Both the position numbers and the translations under genes were made by a program. The notes under the pieces are model-generated. The model was not told the DNA's origin, ran no database searches, and was given only the letters and a program-made list of their open reading frames with translations. Of a stretch of DNA of 64,000 nucleotides, positions 8,495-17,500 are shown piece after piece (position 1 is the first letter of the stretch; each line of letters begins with the position of its first letter). Source of the DNA: Pedobacter gandavensis (GTDB lineage Bacteria; Bacteroidota; Bacteroidia; Sphingobacteriales; Sphingobacteriaceae); NCBI RefSeq assembly GCF_014172405.1, contig NZ_WNXC01000001.1:1488001-1552000 (forward strand), given 5' to 3'.

Positions 8495-8591
8495 ATACCC
8501 CTTTTAAACGGGGTGGTTGTAAAAAAATTGTATCTCAAATGTTACAAAGAAGAACTGAATTGAGACCTCGTGTGGGTAGAAAAATTGGGTT
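8495..8591 (-). repeat. Leader repeat, copy 2 (5' leader of the lyase gene)
   Basis: This is the second copy of the element at 1-97. It lies 23 bases upstream of the lyase start. The 20-bp dyad is at 8528-8547. On the minus strand a hairpin of five pairs (ACCCC with GGGGU) encloses the loop GUUUAAAA at 8497-8514. The conserved block sits between a likely promoter and the coding sequence, so most of it should be transcribed as a leader RNA. Whether it acts as an operator, an antitermination site or an RNA switch is unknown. Confidence 0.85.
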
Positions 8592-8604
8592 TGGGTGACC
8601 CTAA

Positions 8605-8637
8605 CAAAGATTATAAGACTGTGTAACAGTGTGTAAA
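8605..8637 (-). promoter_or_regulatory. Putative promoter of the lyase leader
   Basis: On the minus strand TTTACA (8632-8637) and TATAAT (8610-8615) are 16 bases apart, and TAATCTTTG at 8605-8613 resembles the Bacteroidota -7 element TAnnTTTG with one extra base. Transcription from here would start close to the outer edge of the leader repeat. The call rests on pattern only. Confidence 0.35.
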
Positions 8638-8705
8638 GTAGTTTTACAGTTATTGCACATTTCTATTTAGTGACATTTAAATGACCAAACTAGCTGAGTT
8701 TTTGG

Positions 8706-9827
8706 TTAAATTTTAGTTGCATAAACGTGAATCTGATTCGATGGTCTGATTCTTGCACGCTTATGAGCCTCTTTATTGTAGCCATAAAACATCTTGTACC
8801 AATCTATAAACTCATGGACTCCTTCTTTTATGGAGGTTTTAGGTTTATACTCCATTTCATTTACTAATCCTGAAACGTCTGCCCAAGTGGCTGCTACATC
8901 GCCAGATTGCATTGGAAGGAAGTTTTTAATGGCTGGGAGGCCGATATTCTCTTCTATTTCTTTAACAAAATCCAAAAGTGTTACTGGTGCTCCTCTTCCT
9001 ATATTAAACAAACGGAAGGGTACTTTCGAACTTGCAGGATCTGGTTGTTCCGAATCCCAATTGGTATTCACGGCGGCAGGTTTATCGATCAACCGTAGAA
9101 TTCCTTCCACAATATCATCAATGTAGGTGAAATCTCTACTCATGTTCCCATTGTTAAAAACTTCGATTGGCTTACCTTCCATGATGGCTTTCGTAAAGAT
9201 AAACAAAGCCATATCCGGTCTGCCCCAAGGACCATAAACGGTAAAGAAGCGTAAAGCAGTAGTGGGTAAGTCAAATAGATGGCTGTAGGCATGTGCCATT
9301 AACTCATTACATTTTTTAGAGGCGGCATATAGAGAGACCGGATGATCTACATTATGGTGTACAGAAAAAGGCATTTTTGTATTTAGCCCATAAACACTTG
9401 AGGAGCTTGCATACAGCAAATGTTTAACTTTCGCATATCTGCAACATTCCAGTACATTCAAGAATCCACTAATATTTGATTCCACATAAGCTTCTGGATT
9501 TGTTAAGCTGTATCTCACCCCTGCTTGTGCGGCCAAATTGCATACTGCATCAAAATGATGGTTATTGAACAACTCCATCATTCCATCTTTATCATTCAGG
9601 TCCAATTTCAGGAATACATAGTGCTCATACTTTGTGCTGGTAACCGGCTGATCGTAAACAATCTTTTCCCGGGCAATGCCACTTTCCTCCAGGCGGGCAT
9701 ATTTTAATTCCACATCGTAATAATCATTAATTACGTCTACGCCAACAACTTCATCTCCTCTTTCCAATAAACGTTTTGCTAAATGAAAGCCAATAAATCC
9801 GGCTGTACCAGTTACTAAAATTTTCAT
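8706..9827 (-). CDS. NAD-dependent UDP-uronate 4-epimerase family protein
   Basis: This 373-residue extended short-chain dehydrogenase begins with [21 protein letters not shown] and [13 protein letters not shown], the signature of UDP-glucuronate 4-epimerases (CapI/LpsL group). The catalytic YxxxK is in SLYAASKK, and SSSSVYG supplies the catalytic serine. It probably converts UDP-GlcA to UDP-GalA, or the HexNAcA equivalents if it works downstream of the WbpA/TviB-type dehydrogenase in the same cluster. A galacturonate-type product would fit the pectate-lyase-like enzyme encoded next. It is cytoplasmic and cotranscribed with the amidotransferase gene 52 bases upstream. Confidence 0.88.
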   Translation of the reverse strand: MKILVTGTAGFIGFHLAKRLLERGDEVVGVDVINDYYDVELKYARLEESGIAREKIVYDQPVTSTKYEHYVFLKLDLNDKDGMMELFNNHHFDAVCNLAAQAGVRYSLTNPEAYVESNISGFLNVLECCRYAKVKHLLYASSSSVYGLNTKMPFSVHHNVDHPVSLYAASKKCNELMAHAYSHLFDLPTTALRFFTVYGPWGRPDMALFIFTKAIMEGKPIEVFNNGNMSRDFTYIDDIVEGILRLIDKPAAVNTNWDSEQPDPASSKVPFRLFNIGRGAPVTLLDFVKEIEENIGLPAIKNFLPMQSGDVAATWADVSGLVNEMEYKPKTSIKEGVHEFIDWYKMFYGYNKEAHKRARIRPSNQIHVYATKI

Positions 9828-9879
9828 AGTGTTTAGGTTAAGTGTTTATATATGGTTTTAAATCATCATGGGTAAAAGC

Positions 9880-11724
9880 CTATTTGCGATAACAGCCCTT
9901 GAACCAGACCTCCAGTCCGAAAATGCAAAAGAGGATTTTTGCTCTTCTTTCATCGGAGATTTTAACTTTTGAATCCAACAGGTCCTCAATAAAGCTTCTC
10001 TTAATAATTTTAGGGTATAATGCATCCGGAGCGAGCAGGTAATCATTTATAATCGTCCTCAACTCTGAGTTTACCCAAGACTTCAGGGGGATTTCGAAAC
10101 CCCGTTTAGGTTGATGGATCAGTTCTGGAGGCAAGTACTTGATTGCTAAATCTCTTAAAATGGGTTTGGTGGTGAGTTTATTTATTTTGTAGTGATCTTG
10201 TAAACCTGGTGCGAACTCCAAAATCTCTTTGGATAAAAACGGGCTCCTACCTTCTAAGGAATGCGCCATCGTGGCGATATCCATTTTAGGGAGCAGGCGA
10301 CTGAACAACATCGACTGAAAATCTGTAAGGATGATCTTTTTTAAGGCGGATATTGGCATATTGTTTACCTTCAGCAGATCTGCGGAGATATCCGTCATCA
10401 ATGGTTTGCGCAGAAACTGATCTTCAAATCCGACAAACAAATCGCAGGACGCGGAATTGTAAATCTTCAGAAAGTCATCATAACCAGCCAATTTCAATAG
10501 CCTATATATATAGTTATAATTGCTTTGTTTTTCATTTGCAATAGGCATGATGCTGGTGAGCATTCTCGCAGCGGTGGTGCTTACCCTACCTGGATTAAAA
10601 AAATCAAAGTGTTTAAAGGGCACATATCGTCGATACCCACCAAACAACTCATCTGCTCCATCTCCATTCAAGACTACGGTGATGTGTTTTTTGGCTTCTT
10701 TAGCGACATAGTAACTTGGAATTGCAGAATTATCACAATTGGGTTCTCCATGATTGATCAATATCTTTTCTATGTCGTTTTGTAAATCTGAAAAAGTAAT
10801 GTCTACCTCTGTATGATTTGTCCCATACTTTTCTGCTACTTTTTTCGCCAGGTGGGATTCATCAAAACTGCCTTCTACCTTCACCGTAAAGGTTTTTAAA
10901 TTACTGGTATGTGCTGCTGCAATGGAAGTAACCAATCCACTGTCAATACCACCACTTAAAAACGCACCTACATCCAGATCTGAACTCTCTATCCTCCTTT
11001 TAACTGCCAAATGCAGGTTATGGTCTAACTTCTCCATGGCATCGGCATAGTTTAATTCATTGTCCTTTTCATAGAAATTCGCAATATCAAACCATTTCAC
11101 CTTTTTACTCATGTTGGTATGGGTATCGATCTCCAGGTAACATCCATTCTCCAGTTCTGTTACCCTTTGGTAAGGAGTAGCTTTCCGATAATGGTATCCG
11201 AGGTATAGATAATCTGCGATGGAAGCATAGTCAATTTCCGGGCGCACCACCTTAGAAAGAATATTCAGTTCAGAAGAAAACACACTGGTTACTCCTTTTA
11301 CATATACATACAATGGTTTTTTACCGGCACGATCTCTGGCCAGGAATAATTTCTTTCTCACCGAATCATACAGTGCGAAGGCAAACATCCCATCAAATTC
11401 TTCCAGCATGCGCATCCCAATCTGTTCGTACAACATTAAAATGGTTTTGGTATCTGAGCTTGAGGAATCCAGCAATCCAAATTTTCCCCTGATTTCCAGG
11501 TGATTATAAATCTCCCCATTAAAGACAATAGTAAGTCCCTGGTATTTCATCGGCTGCTGCCCTTGGTCTGTCAGGTCCTGGATGGCCAACCTGGTATGGT
11601 ATAATTCTAAATTATCATGTTGCAGATGACGTTGTTCATCTGGCCCACGATGGAACAGATCGCGGAAAATATGCTCATCATTCTCCCTGGAGTTAAAATT
11701 TAATGTTCCAAATATTCCGCACAT
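9880..11724 (-). CDS. Asparagine synthase (glutamine-hydrolysing) family amidotransferase
   Basis: The 614-residue protein starts MCGIFG, so Cys2 becomes the N-terminal nucleophile of a class II glutaminase domain (FNGEIYNH and RGPDEQ are present). A synthetase domain with the ATP pyrophosphatase loop LSGGIDSG follows near residue 257, with NGDGADELFGGY later. It is longer than housekeeping AsnB because of its C-terminal part, as is usual for copies in polysaccharide loci. WbpS-type relatives amidate uronic acids to uronamides. That role fits here because a uronate-forming dehydrogenase and an epimerase are in the same operon. It could instead make free asparagine. Confidence 0.88.
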   Translation of the reverse strand: MCGIFGTLNFNSRENDEHIFRDLFHRGPDEQRHLQHDNLELYHTRLAIQDLTDQGQQPMKYQGLTIVFNGEIYNHLEIRGKFGLLDSSSSDTKTILMLYEQIGMRMLEEFDGMFAFALYDSVRKKLFLARDRAGKKPLYVYVKGVTSVFSSELNILSKVVRPEIDYASIADYLYLGYHYRKATPYQRVTELENGCYLEIDTHTNMSKKVKWFDIANFYEKDNELNYADAMEKLDHNLHLAVKRRIESSDLDVGAFLSGGIDSGLVTSIAAAHTSNLKTFTVKVEGSFDESHLAKKVAEKYGTNHTEVDITFSDLQNDIEKILINHGEPNCDNSAIPSYYVAKEAKKHITVVLNGDGADELFGGYRRYVPFKHFDFFNPGRVSTTAARMLTSIMPIANEKQSNYNYIYRLLKLAGYDDFLKIYNSASCDLFVGFEDQFLRKPLMTDISADLLKVNNMPISALKKIILTDFQSMLFSRLLPKMDIATMAHSLEGRSPFLSKEILEFAPGLQDHYKINKLTTKPILRDLAIKYLPPELIHQPKRGFEIPLKSWVNSELRTIINDYLLAPDALYPKIIKRSFIEDLLDSKVKISDERRAKILFCIFGLEVWFKGCYRK

Positions 11725-11773
11725 AATTTTTTGAGTTTTAAGCGTTGATTTATTTAAGACCGGTATTTTGCGA

Positions 11774-12868
11774 TCAGGATGCTGATAAGGAAACCTTCTT
11801 ATGATCCGCGAATTGCTCCACTAAGGAAAGCCAATCCTGCAAGACTTTATCTTCAGAAAAGTGTTTTTCAATGTGTTTTCTTCCATTTTGCCCAAGTGCA
11901 TCTCGTTCTGCTGCAGTCATATTCATGACTTGCAACATCTTTTCTGCGAGTTCTTTTTCGTCACCTTGCTGAAATAAAAAGCCACAATCAATGTTTTCCA
12001 ATAACTCTTCAATACCATCCACAGCGGAGGCGATGACCGGCTTATGGTAAGCCATGGCTTCTAACAGCGCATTTGGCATCCCTTCTAAAAAAGAGGAAAG
12101 CACAAAGCCATCCGCTTCCTTCAGATACCCGGTGGTATCGGTTTTTAAGCCCAGGAGGTTCACATGATCTGTGATCTGCAATTCTTTGATCACCTGAAAA
12201 GGCCATTCCTGATCAAACAAATTCCCCAAAATATCAATCCTAAAGTTTTCCTCCTTAATCAGGGCTATCGCTTTAAACAGCGTCATATAATCTTTTTCAG
12301 GAACAAAATGGGCCATTGAAATCCAAACAAAAGGATGTTGAACACCGGTGTTTTTTATGGCTGATAAATCCGGAATGGAGATGGCATTGTTGAGCACCAG
12401 ACCCGTCTTTTTAACCAGGTTATTTTTCTCAAAATTTGATTTCGACTTAAAGGAGTTGTAGACTACCACATCGTCCCAGTCTGCCGTTATTTTAAACAGG
12501 CCGTACCATTTATTTGCTATTACCGGTGTACGTATTGATGAAATGAGTTTAAACCGGAACCACATTTTCAGAAAACGGGCAAAAATGATCGAGATAAACA
12601 TGAATGCGATGACCACATCCGGATTAAATGCGCGGACTGTTCTATAGAGCATCAAGCAATTGGAGAAAGGGTTAGTTAGCCAATTTTTAAGAAATACCGG
12701 CTCCAATCCCTCCGCTTTAAAGTCTATGTTAAAATCATTTATTGGCTTTAAAGACACGATGCTCACCCTGTATTCCCTGTTTTTTAAAAACCTTGCAATT
12801 TTAATCAATTGCGTTTCTGCGCCACCTTTACGAAGGCCAGTGGTGATGAACAAAACATTTTGTACCAT
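11774..12868 (-). CDS. GT4 glycosyltransferase
   Basis: The 364-residue GT-B enzyme opens with NVLFITTGLRKGGAETQLIKIA, the GxGGAE acceptor-domain loop common to GT4 capsule transferases. It carries the donor-site motif SFLEGMPNALLEAMAYHKPVI at about residues 257-277. It is expected to add one hexose or hexosamine to the lipid-linked repeat at the inner face of the membrane. It belongs to a run of four related GT4 genes in the cluster, each presumably with its own linkage. Donor and acceptor cannot be read from the sequence. Confidence 0.87.
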   Translation of the reverse strand: MVQNVLFITTGLRKGGAETQLIKIARFLKNREYRVSIVSLKPINDFNIDFKAEGLEPVFLKNWLTNPFSNCLMLYRTVRAFNPDVVIAFMFISIIFARFLKMWFRFKLISSIRTPVIANKWYGLFKITADWDDVVVYNSFKSKSNFEKNNLVKKTGLVLNNAISIPDLSAIKNTGVQHPFVWISMAHFVPEKDYMTLFKAIALIKEENFRIDILGNLFDQEWPFQVIKELQITDHVNLLGLKTDTTGYLKEADGFVLSSFLEGMPNALLEAMAYHKPVIASAVDGIEELLENIDCGFLFQQGDEKELAEKMLQVMNMTAAERDALGQNGRKHIEKHFSEDKVLQDWLSLVEQFADHKKVSLSAS

Positions 12869-12901
12869 AATATCTGATGATTAAAAGCGGTATCGGAAAG
12901 G

Positions 12902-13792
12902 CTATGATCTTTGATATAAGAGTTTTTTCAGCAGGCGATGTACCGGAGTAATTGGAGAATGTCTCCTTCTTTTTCCATCCACCACAATCACATCTTTCCC
13001 AAAACTGATGTTGTGCATCCCTTGCAGATATGGAGCTTCCGGCAACAACTCGAAATCCTGTTCAGACTTAAAGGTATCTGCGGTCAGTTCGGTAATCTTA
13101 TTGATGATAATGGAACCTCCATACCTGAGTTCAAGATTTTGTGTTGGGCGGTACAGTACATCATCAACCATGAATAAACTACCTGCTCCTCTACAATTTC
13201 TGATGACTACCGGAATTGGGTTCAGTTTATGGGGAATGAATTCCCCGCCCAAATGTTCCGCATGATATATATATAAGTCGTTCAGCTCGCCATCGATGTT
13301 GGTAAACAACCAATATCTCCCCTGGTATTTCACGATAGAGCTATCTACAAAACGTGCTCCTCCCAACAAATTCCTTTTTTTTGTCAACACTGTTGGCTGC
13401 CCTTGGTTTACCTGGTAAAGACTCACTTCAGCAGCGTCTGCTGTTTCGGGGATGCAGTAAAAACTTCCTTTTTCCTCAAATATATAGGGATAGGAAAGGT
13501 GAATGTTTGCTGGTAAAATACCTGTCACCTGTTGTTTAGTACTAAAATCAAAGTTCTTAATCTGTGCGATCTTACCTTTAATTTTCCAAAAGTTAAGTTC
13601 TTCATAATAGATATAGAGGTTTGATTTGATGCTCAGTACAAAAGGATCTGCGGAATAATCTGCTTTATCTTCTTTGAACCAGGATACCTTTCCATTGAAA
13701 CCTTTGCGAAGCACCAGGTCTCTGGCAGATTGTTCTAACGTTCCAATATTCCATTTATCGGCACCAAAATACCTATCTATAATGTTGTTCAT
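12902..13792 (-). CDS. Beta-propeller protein resembling the GINT1 N-terminal domain
   Basis: I recognise this 296-residue protein only weakly. The pattern YSADPFVLSIKSNLYIYYEELN, then SYPYIFEEKGSFYCIPET and YRPTQNLELRYGGSI, resembles the five-bladed propeller family. That family is named after the N-terminal part of plant glucosamine inositolphosphorylceramide transferase and also occurs alone in bacterial polysaccharide loci. No catalytic residues are evident, and there is no signal peptide or membrane segment. Its place between two GT4 genes argues for a role in assembling or modifying the repeat unit. A glycoside-hydrolase-like or nucleotide-sugar-binding role is equally possible. Confidence 0.5.
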   Translation of the reverse strand: MNNIIDRYFGADKWNIGTLEQSARDLVLRKGFNGKVSWFKEDKADYSADPFVLSIKSNLYIYYEELNFWKIKGKIAQIKNFDFSTKQQVTGILPANIHLSYPYIFEEKGSFYCIPETADAAEVSLYQVNQGQPTVLTKKRNLLGGARFVDSSIVKYQGRYWLFTNIDGELNDLYIYHAEHLGGEFIPHKLNPIPVVIRNCRGAGSLFMVDDVLYRPTQNLELRYGGSIIINKITELTADTFKSEQDFELLPEAPYLQGMHNISFGKDVIVVDGKRRRHSPITPVHRLLKKLLYQRS

Positions 13793-13818
13793 GCTTTGAT
13801 TTTTTTTGAGACCATTGA

Positions 13819-14916
13819 TTAGCTGTTATAGGCCTGGCTATGTTTTCTTTCCGCAGCGCCGATATGGTATTTTAACCTAAATGCATTTTTACTATTTTCC
13901 CTGATGGTAGGCTTATCCTGGCAATACACCGCTTCCTTTATGGCCTGGTAATAACCATCTACACTATTGTCCTTGCTTAAAAAACCGTTATCCTTATGGT
14001 TAATCATGTTCTTAATACCACCAACCTGCGTACAGATCGAGATACAACCTACAGACAAGGCCTCGATTAAAGAGATCGGCATGCCTTCATAAAAACTTGA
14101 CAGGCAGAAAAAATCGGCGATACTCAGGTAATCTGCAATGTTGTCCTTACCTCCTAAAAATTCGATGGATGGATCATCTTTGCTGAGCTCATGGAGTTTT
14201 TGATATAATGACTCATCCCGAACTTCCCCTATAATGAGCAACTTACACTGCTGTTTTTCCTTGGCATTGAACTTTTGTACCGCTTCGATGAGCAGCTGTT
14301 GATTTTTCACTTTAATGATTCTGCCGACATGAATTAAAAGAAAATCGGTCTGATTGTCTTTGTATTTATGGCGCAATTCTGGGTATTCCTTGGTTAGGGA
14401 TAAATACGGCCTGCCGTTTTCAATCACCATATCATTATTTAAACCATAATACTTACGGAAGGAATCACTGCCATCATTGGATACGACTATAGGCGTAATT
14501 AAATGTCTTTTATAAAGGTTTTTCCTTAATGACTTGATCAAAAAACCTGGGCATTCTGCTTCTGCAGTGGAATGAATCGTATGGAAAAACCTGGTATTCG
14601 TTTTTTTAAGCCGGTATAGCATTAAATATTCCAAGGCATTTAAATGGGAATGAACCACCTCTATTTTCTGCTCAACCAACCAGGAAGTCAGGGCGAGTAA
14701 TACCCTTAAGCTAAACCCTGGTCCTTTATCAAAGGAAATATAATTTACCTGAGCACTAATTTCATTCCTAAAGGTAGTCTCTGGATCATTGTGGCACAGG
14801 GAGATCAGATACACTTCATTTTGTCCATTTCCGGCAAGTTCATTGCATAAATCCACGACAAAACGTTCTGCTCCTCCCCTTCCCAAAACTCCGATGATAT
14901 GTGCTATTTTCGTCAT
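13819..14916 (-). CDS. GT4 glycosyltransferase
   Basis: The 365-residue protein begins AHIIGVLGRGGAERFVVDLCNELA (GGAE loop) and has VGRIIKVKNQQLLIEA at the start of the donor domain. It carries the GT4 EX7E motif within SFYEGMPISLIEALSVGC. These mark a retaining GT-B glycosyltransferase of the capsule or exopolysaccharide type. Spacing to its neighbours is short (10 bases from the methyltransferase gene upstream, 26 to the propeller gene downstream), so the genes are translated from one transcript. The sugar added is unknown. Confidence 0.87.
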   Translation of the reverse strand: MTKIAHIIGVLGRGGAERFVVDLCNELAGNGQNEVYLISLCHNDPETTFRNEISAQVNYISFDKGPGFSLRVLLALTSWLVEQKIEVVHSHLNALEYLMLYRLKKTNTRFFHTIHSTAEAECPGFLIKSLRKNLYKRHLITPIVVSNDGSDSFRKYYGLNNDMVIENGRPYLSLTKEYPELRHKYKDNQTDFLLIHVGRIIKVKNQQLLIEAVQKFNAKEKQQCKLLIIGEVRDESLYQKLHELSKDDPSIEFLGGKDNIADYLSIADFFCLSSFYEGMPISLIEALSVGCISICTQVGGIKNMINHKDNGFLSKDNSVDGYYQAIKEAVYCQDKPTIRENSKNAFRLKYHIGAAERKHSQAYNS

Positions 14917-14926
14917 GATTAACCTA

Positions 14927-15604
14927 TTATTTTTCAGCTACGCCGATCAGGATATAATGCATTTTCTGTGGAATCAATTTTTCGAGGTGTCCATCTATTC
15001 TACCCAGGAAATTTCTTTGACCTTCGGTTCTTCCCAGACAACCTAAAAAACCGGCAGTGGTAAAAGAGATACTTTTGAAAGACTGAAAGATGTAATCAAT
15101 TTCATCCAGTTTAACATAATTCCAATCTGGTGTACCAAACCTCTTTCTGAGCACTTTATGTAGTAGAGAAGCTTCCAGATTTTCCGCGAACAACAACCGG
15201 CCACTTGGTTTAAGTGCTTTATGGATCTCGTTCAATGTTTTCAATTTGTTTTCATTGCAGCCTTTCTGACTAATCCCGCCAAGTATGGATTTAAAGGCGA
15301 CAATATCAAAATAGCTCTCATAAGGAATATTCATGGCATCCATAGCTGCATATTCGATATTGGCATTGCAATCGTATTTTTTGTGGATATTCCTGGCGCT
15401 TTCTTTGGGTTCCATTAAATCGGTACAAAGCACCTTATTGTTATGGAGCGACAACCATAAGGACAGACCTCCGTTGGCGGCACCCAATTCCAGACAATGA
15501 TAATCTTTGTCTTTAATATCCACATTTTCTTCCCAGTAATCCAGGGCCTTAGCCCAATTTACTATATCCCAATCGATAATTTCCTTCAGCTGCTCCGGTA
15601 TCAT
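14927..15604 (-). CDS. Class I SAM-dependent methyltransferase
   Basis: The 225-residue protein has methyltransferase motif I as LELGAANGG (residues 38-46). VLCTDLMEP follows as the acidic motif II, and a post-I segment reads AMDAMNIPYESYFDIVAFKSILGG. It probably O-methylates a sugar, or methylates a side group on the lipid-linked repeat unit. Its start codon lies inside the 3' end of the polymerase gene, overlapping it by 56 bases in another frame. The N-terminal DWDIVNWAKALDYWEE block looks like genuine family sequence, so the overlap is probably real and suggests translational coupling. Confidence 0.82.
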   Translation of the reverse strand: MIPEQLKEIIDWDIVNWAKALDYWEENVDIKDKDYHCLELGAANGGLSLWLSLHNNKVLCTDLMEPKESARNIHKKYDCNANIEYAAMDAMNIPYESYFDIVAFKSILGGISQKGCNENKLKTLNEIHKALKPSGRLLFAENLEASLLHKVLRKRFGTPDWNYVKLDEIDYIFQSFKSISFTTAGFLGCLGRTEGQRNFLGRIDGHLEKLIPQKMHYILIGVAEK

Positions 15605-16859
15605 ATCTCAAACCATTTGGTTCAGGATCATACCGCTCGGCTGTGATGTCAATTGGTTGCTGAACACGTTTAAATTCCTGGATTTTCACGAGGTGGAGAA
15701 TGCTGAAATACAGGAACAAAGTAGGCCCATCTGCACTCACCAACCACCCATTATGAGAAAACGCGTTAATGGAGACTCCTAAAAAGGAAAAGCACAAACC
15801 GATAAGCAAGGCATTTTCCTTTCGCCGGATTTTGAATAGTACGCCAAAGAATATTTTTCCGACCCTATAATAGAGAAACAAGAGCAGCCCTAGTCCAAGA
15901 AAGGGCCCCAGATACGTGAAAAACATCAGGTAAGCATTATGTGAGGTTAATCCTGTATTGAATGTCGAATTTCTGTAAGTAACATCCCTCCAGTTTTTCC
16001 CATAGAAAATTAGTCCAAAAGGGTAATCTGCATATATTTTTAGATTCTCTTCAGACATCCCTACCCGATTGTAATAGTTTGCCCCTTTTCCTTCATTTTT
16101 AGCCAGGATATTATTCTTGGCATCGAAGTTCTCTTTGATGATGAAGGAGTAAGAAATGAAACCAATTAATACGGCTGCACTGATGATAAAAATCGACTTA
16201 TATCTATAGTAAAAAACAACGAACAAAAAGGCTGAACTTAAAAAGGTAACAAATACGGATCTGTTCATTCCCAGATAAATGAAAATGATACATACGATAA
16301 ATGCGAGGACTTTAAGGACAATGTTTAGTCGGAATACCTGCGTAATTACAAAGAGAAAGGATACTAAAGCGGCCAGTTGATAACCGTAGTTGAACTGCGT
16401 CAGCGCCAGTCCAGCCGGACTTTGCAAAATGGTATCATTCAGCAGGGTTCCCCTCAATTGATCTATTCTGGCAGGCAAGAAATGATTCAGGACCATGATG
16501 ATTGCGGAGAAAAATAGCAGAGCATAAAAAATCCACATGGATAGTTTGAACCTGAATATGTTATCGCCTACGAAATAATTAAAGTAAAGGATGCAGCAAG
16601 TCACCACAATGAGGCTGGCAAAAAAGCCCAGATGATCCGCCATCCCAACATAATCATATAGGAACAATGCGAAAAAAAACAGCATTGCTTCTTTTCCATA
16701 TAAAAACGGTGATTTTGCTTCTCTAAAAAATAGGACCAATGGTAGGCACAATACCAGTGGTGCAGGAATTCTGAAAATTTGCGTCATGAATATCCCGAAT
16801 GACAACGTATAGATATACGCGACCATAAATCCTGTAATTAAAAACTTTCTAAGTAACAT
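15549..16859 (-). CDS. O-antigen polymerase-like (Wzy/O-antigen ligase family) membrane protein
   Basis: This 436-residue polytopic protein has about ten hydrophobic segments. A large polar loop between roughly residues 225 and 305 contains the conserved ARN-type region (KNEGKGANYYNRVGMSEENLKIYADYPFG) followed by TSHNAYLMFFTYLGPFLG. That arrangement matches the Wzy_C/O-antigen ligase family. It would polymerise repeat units on the periplasmic face after flipping by the Wzx protein. Its last 18 or so codons overlap the methyltransferase gene and encode a polar tail that is probably dispensable. The cluster has no second polymerase candidate. Confidence 0.82.
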   Translation of the reverse strand: MLLRKFLITGFMVAYIYTLSFGIFMTQIFRIPAPLVLCLPLVLFFREAKSPFLYGKEAMLFFFALFLYDYVGMADHLGFFASLIVVTCCILYFNYFVGDNIFRFKLSMWIFYALLFFSAIIMVLNHFLPARIDQLRGTLLNDTILQSPAGLALTQFNYGYQLAALVSFLFVITQVFRLNIVLKVLAFIVCIIFIYLGMNRSVFVTFLSSAFLFVVFYYRYKSIFIISAAVLIGFISYSFIIKENFDAKNNILAKNEGKGANYYNRVGMSEENLKIYADYPFGLIFYGKNWRDVTYRNSTFNTGLTSHNAYLMFFTYLGPFLGLGLLLFLYYRVGKIFFGVLFKIRRKENALLIGLCFSFLGVSINAFSHNGWLVSADGPTLFLYFSILHLVKIQEFKRVQQPIDITAERYDPEPNGLRYDTGAAEGNYRLGYSKLG

Positions 16860-16869
16860 ATCGATTTTG

Positions 16870-17478
16870 TTAGCTATGAGATGATCGGATCATTATTTTT
16901 TTTAGCGTCAGGAAAATGATGGTCAGGTCAACCCAGAGGTCATGTTTGTTGATATATTTTAAGTTCTGGATGATTTTGCTGGGAATGATTTCGTTGATAT
17001 AAAAACTTTCCGGATCGTCTGATTTGGCCAACAGCTCATTTTCTTCAGAAAAGGCGATTGAGGCCCAATCGGTAATCCCTGGTTTCACAGAAAGTACCTT
17101 TTGTTGTTGTGCATCGTAAAGTGCCACATATTTATTAACCTCCGGTCTGGGGCCAACAAAACTCATATCTCCTTTTAACACATTGATCAGTTGAGGCAGT
17201 TCATCAATTTTATACTTCCGCAGCCAGTATCCCAGTCTGGTGATCCGTTTATCATGGTCGCCAACGGTGAGCAATCCTGCTTGATCCGAATTGGTATACA
17301 TGGTTCTGAATTTCAACAGCTCAAAATCAATCATATTTCGTCCAACACGGGTTTGTCTGTAAAAAACACCTCCTTTTGAGTCTACCAAAATTAGTATAGA
17401 CACGATTAGGAAGGGAATTACCAGGAAGAGCATTCCTAGCAGGGCCAAAGCAATATCAAAACCTCTTTTAATGTACAT
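16870..17478 (-). CDS. Undecaprenyl-phosphate sugar phosphotransferase (PglC/WcaJ C-terminal type)
   Basis: The 202-residue protein is a small initiating transferase. It has KRGFDIALALLG at the start and one hydrophobic membrane-entering helix (residues 9-32). The conserved blocks GGVFYRQTRVG, FELLKFRTM, RLGYWLRKYKIDELPQLINVLKGDMSFVGPRPE and a C-terminal KPGITDWASI follow. It lacks the extra membrane domain of WcaJ-type enzymes, as PglC does. It transfers a sugar-1-phosphate to undecaprenyl phosphate and so begins each repeat unit. With the CapD/WbpM dehydratase in the cluster, the first sugar could be a QuiNAc- or FucNAc-type residue. Confidence 0.92.
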   Translation of the reverse strand: MYIKRGFDIALALLGMLFLVIPFLIVSILILVDSKGGVFYRQTRVGRNMIDFELLKFRTMYTNSDQAGLLTVGDHDKRITRLGYWLRKYKIDELPQLINVLKGDMSFVGPRPEVNKYVALYDAQQQKVLSVKPGITDWASIAFSEENELLAKSDDPESFYINEIIPSKIIQNLKYINKHDLWVDLTIIFLTLKKIMIRSSHS

Positions 17479-17500
17479 CTTCTGATCTATTAAACTGTGT

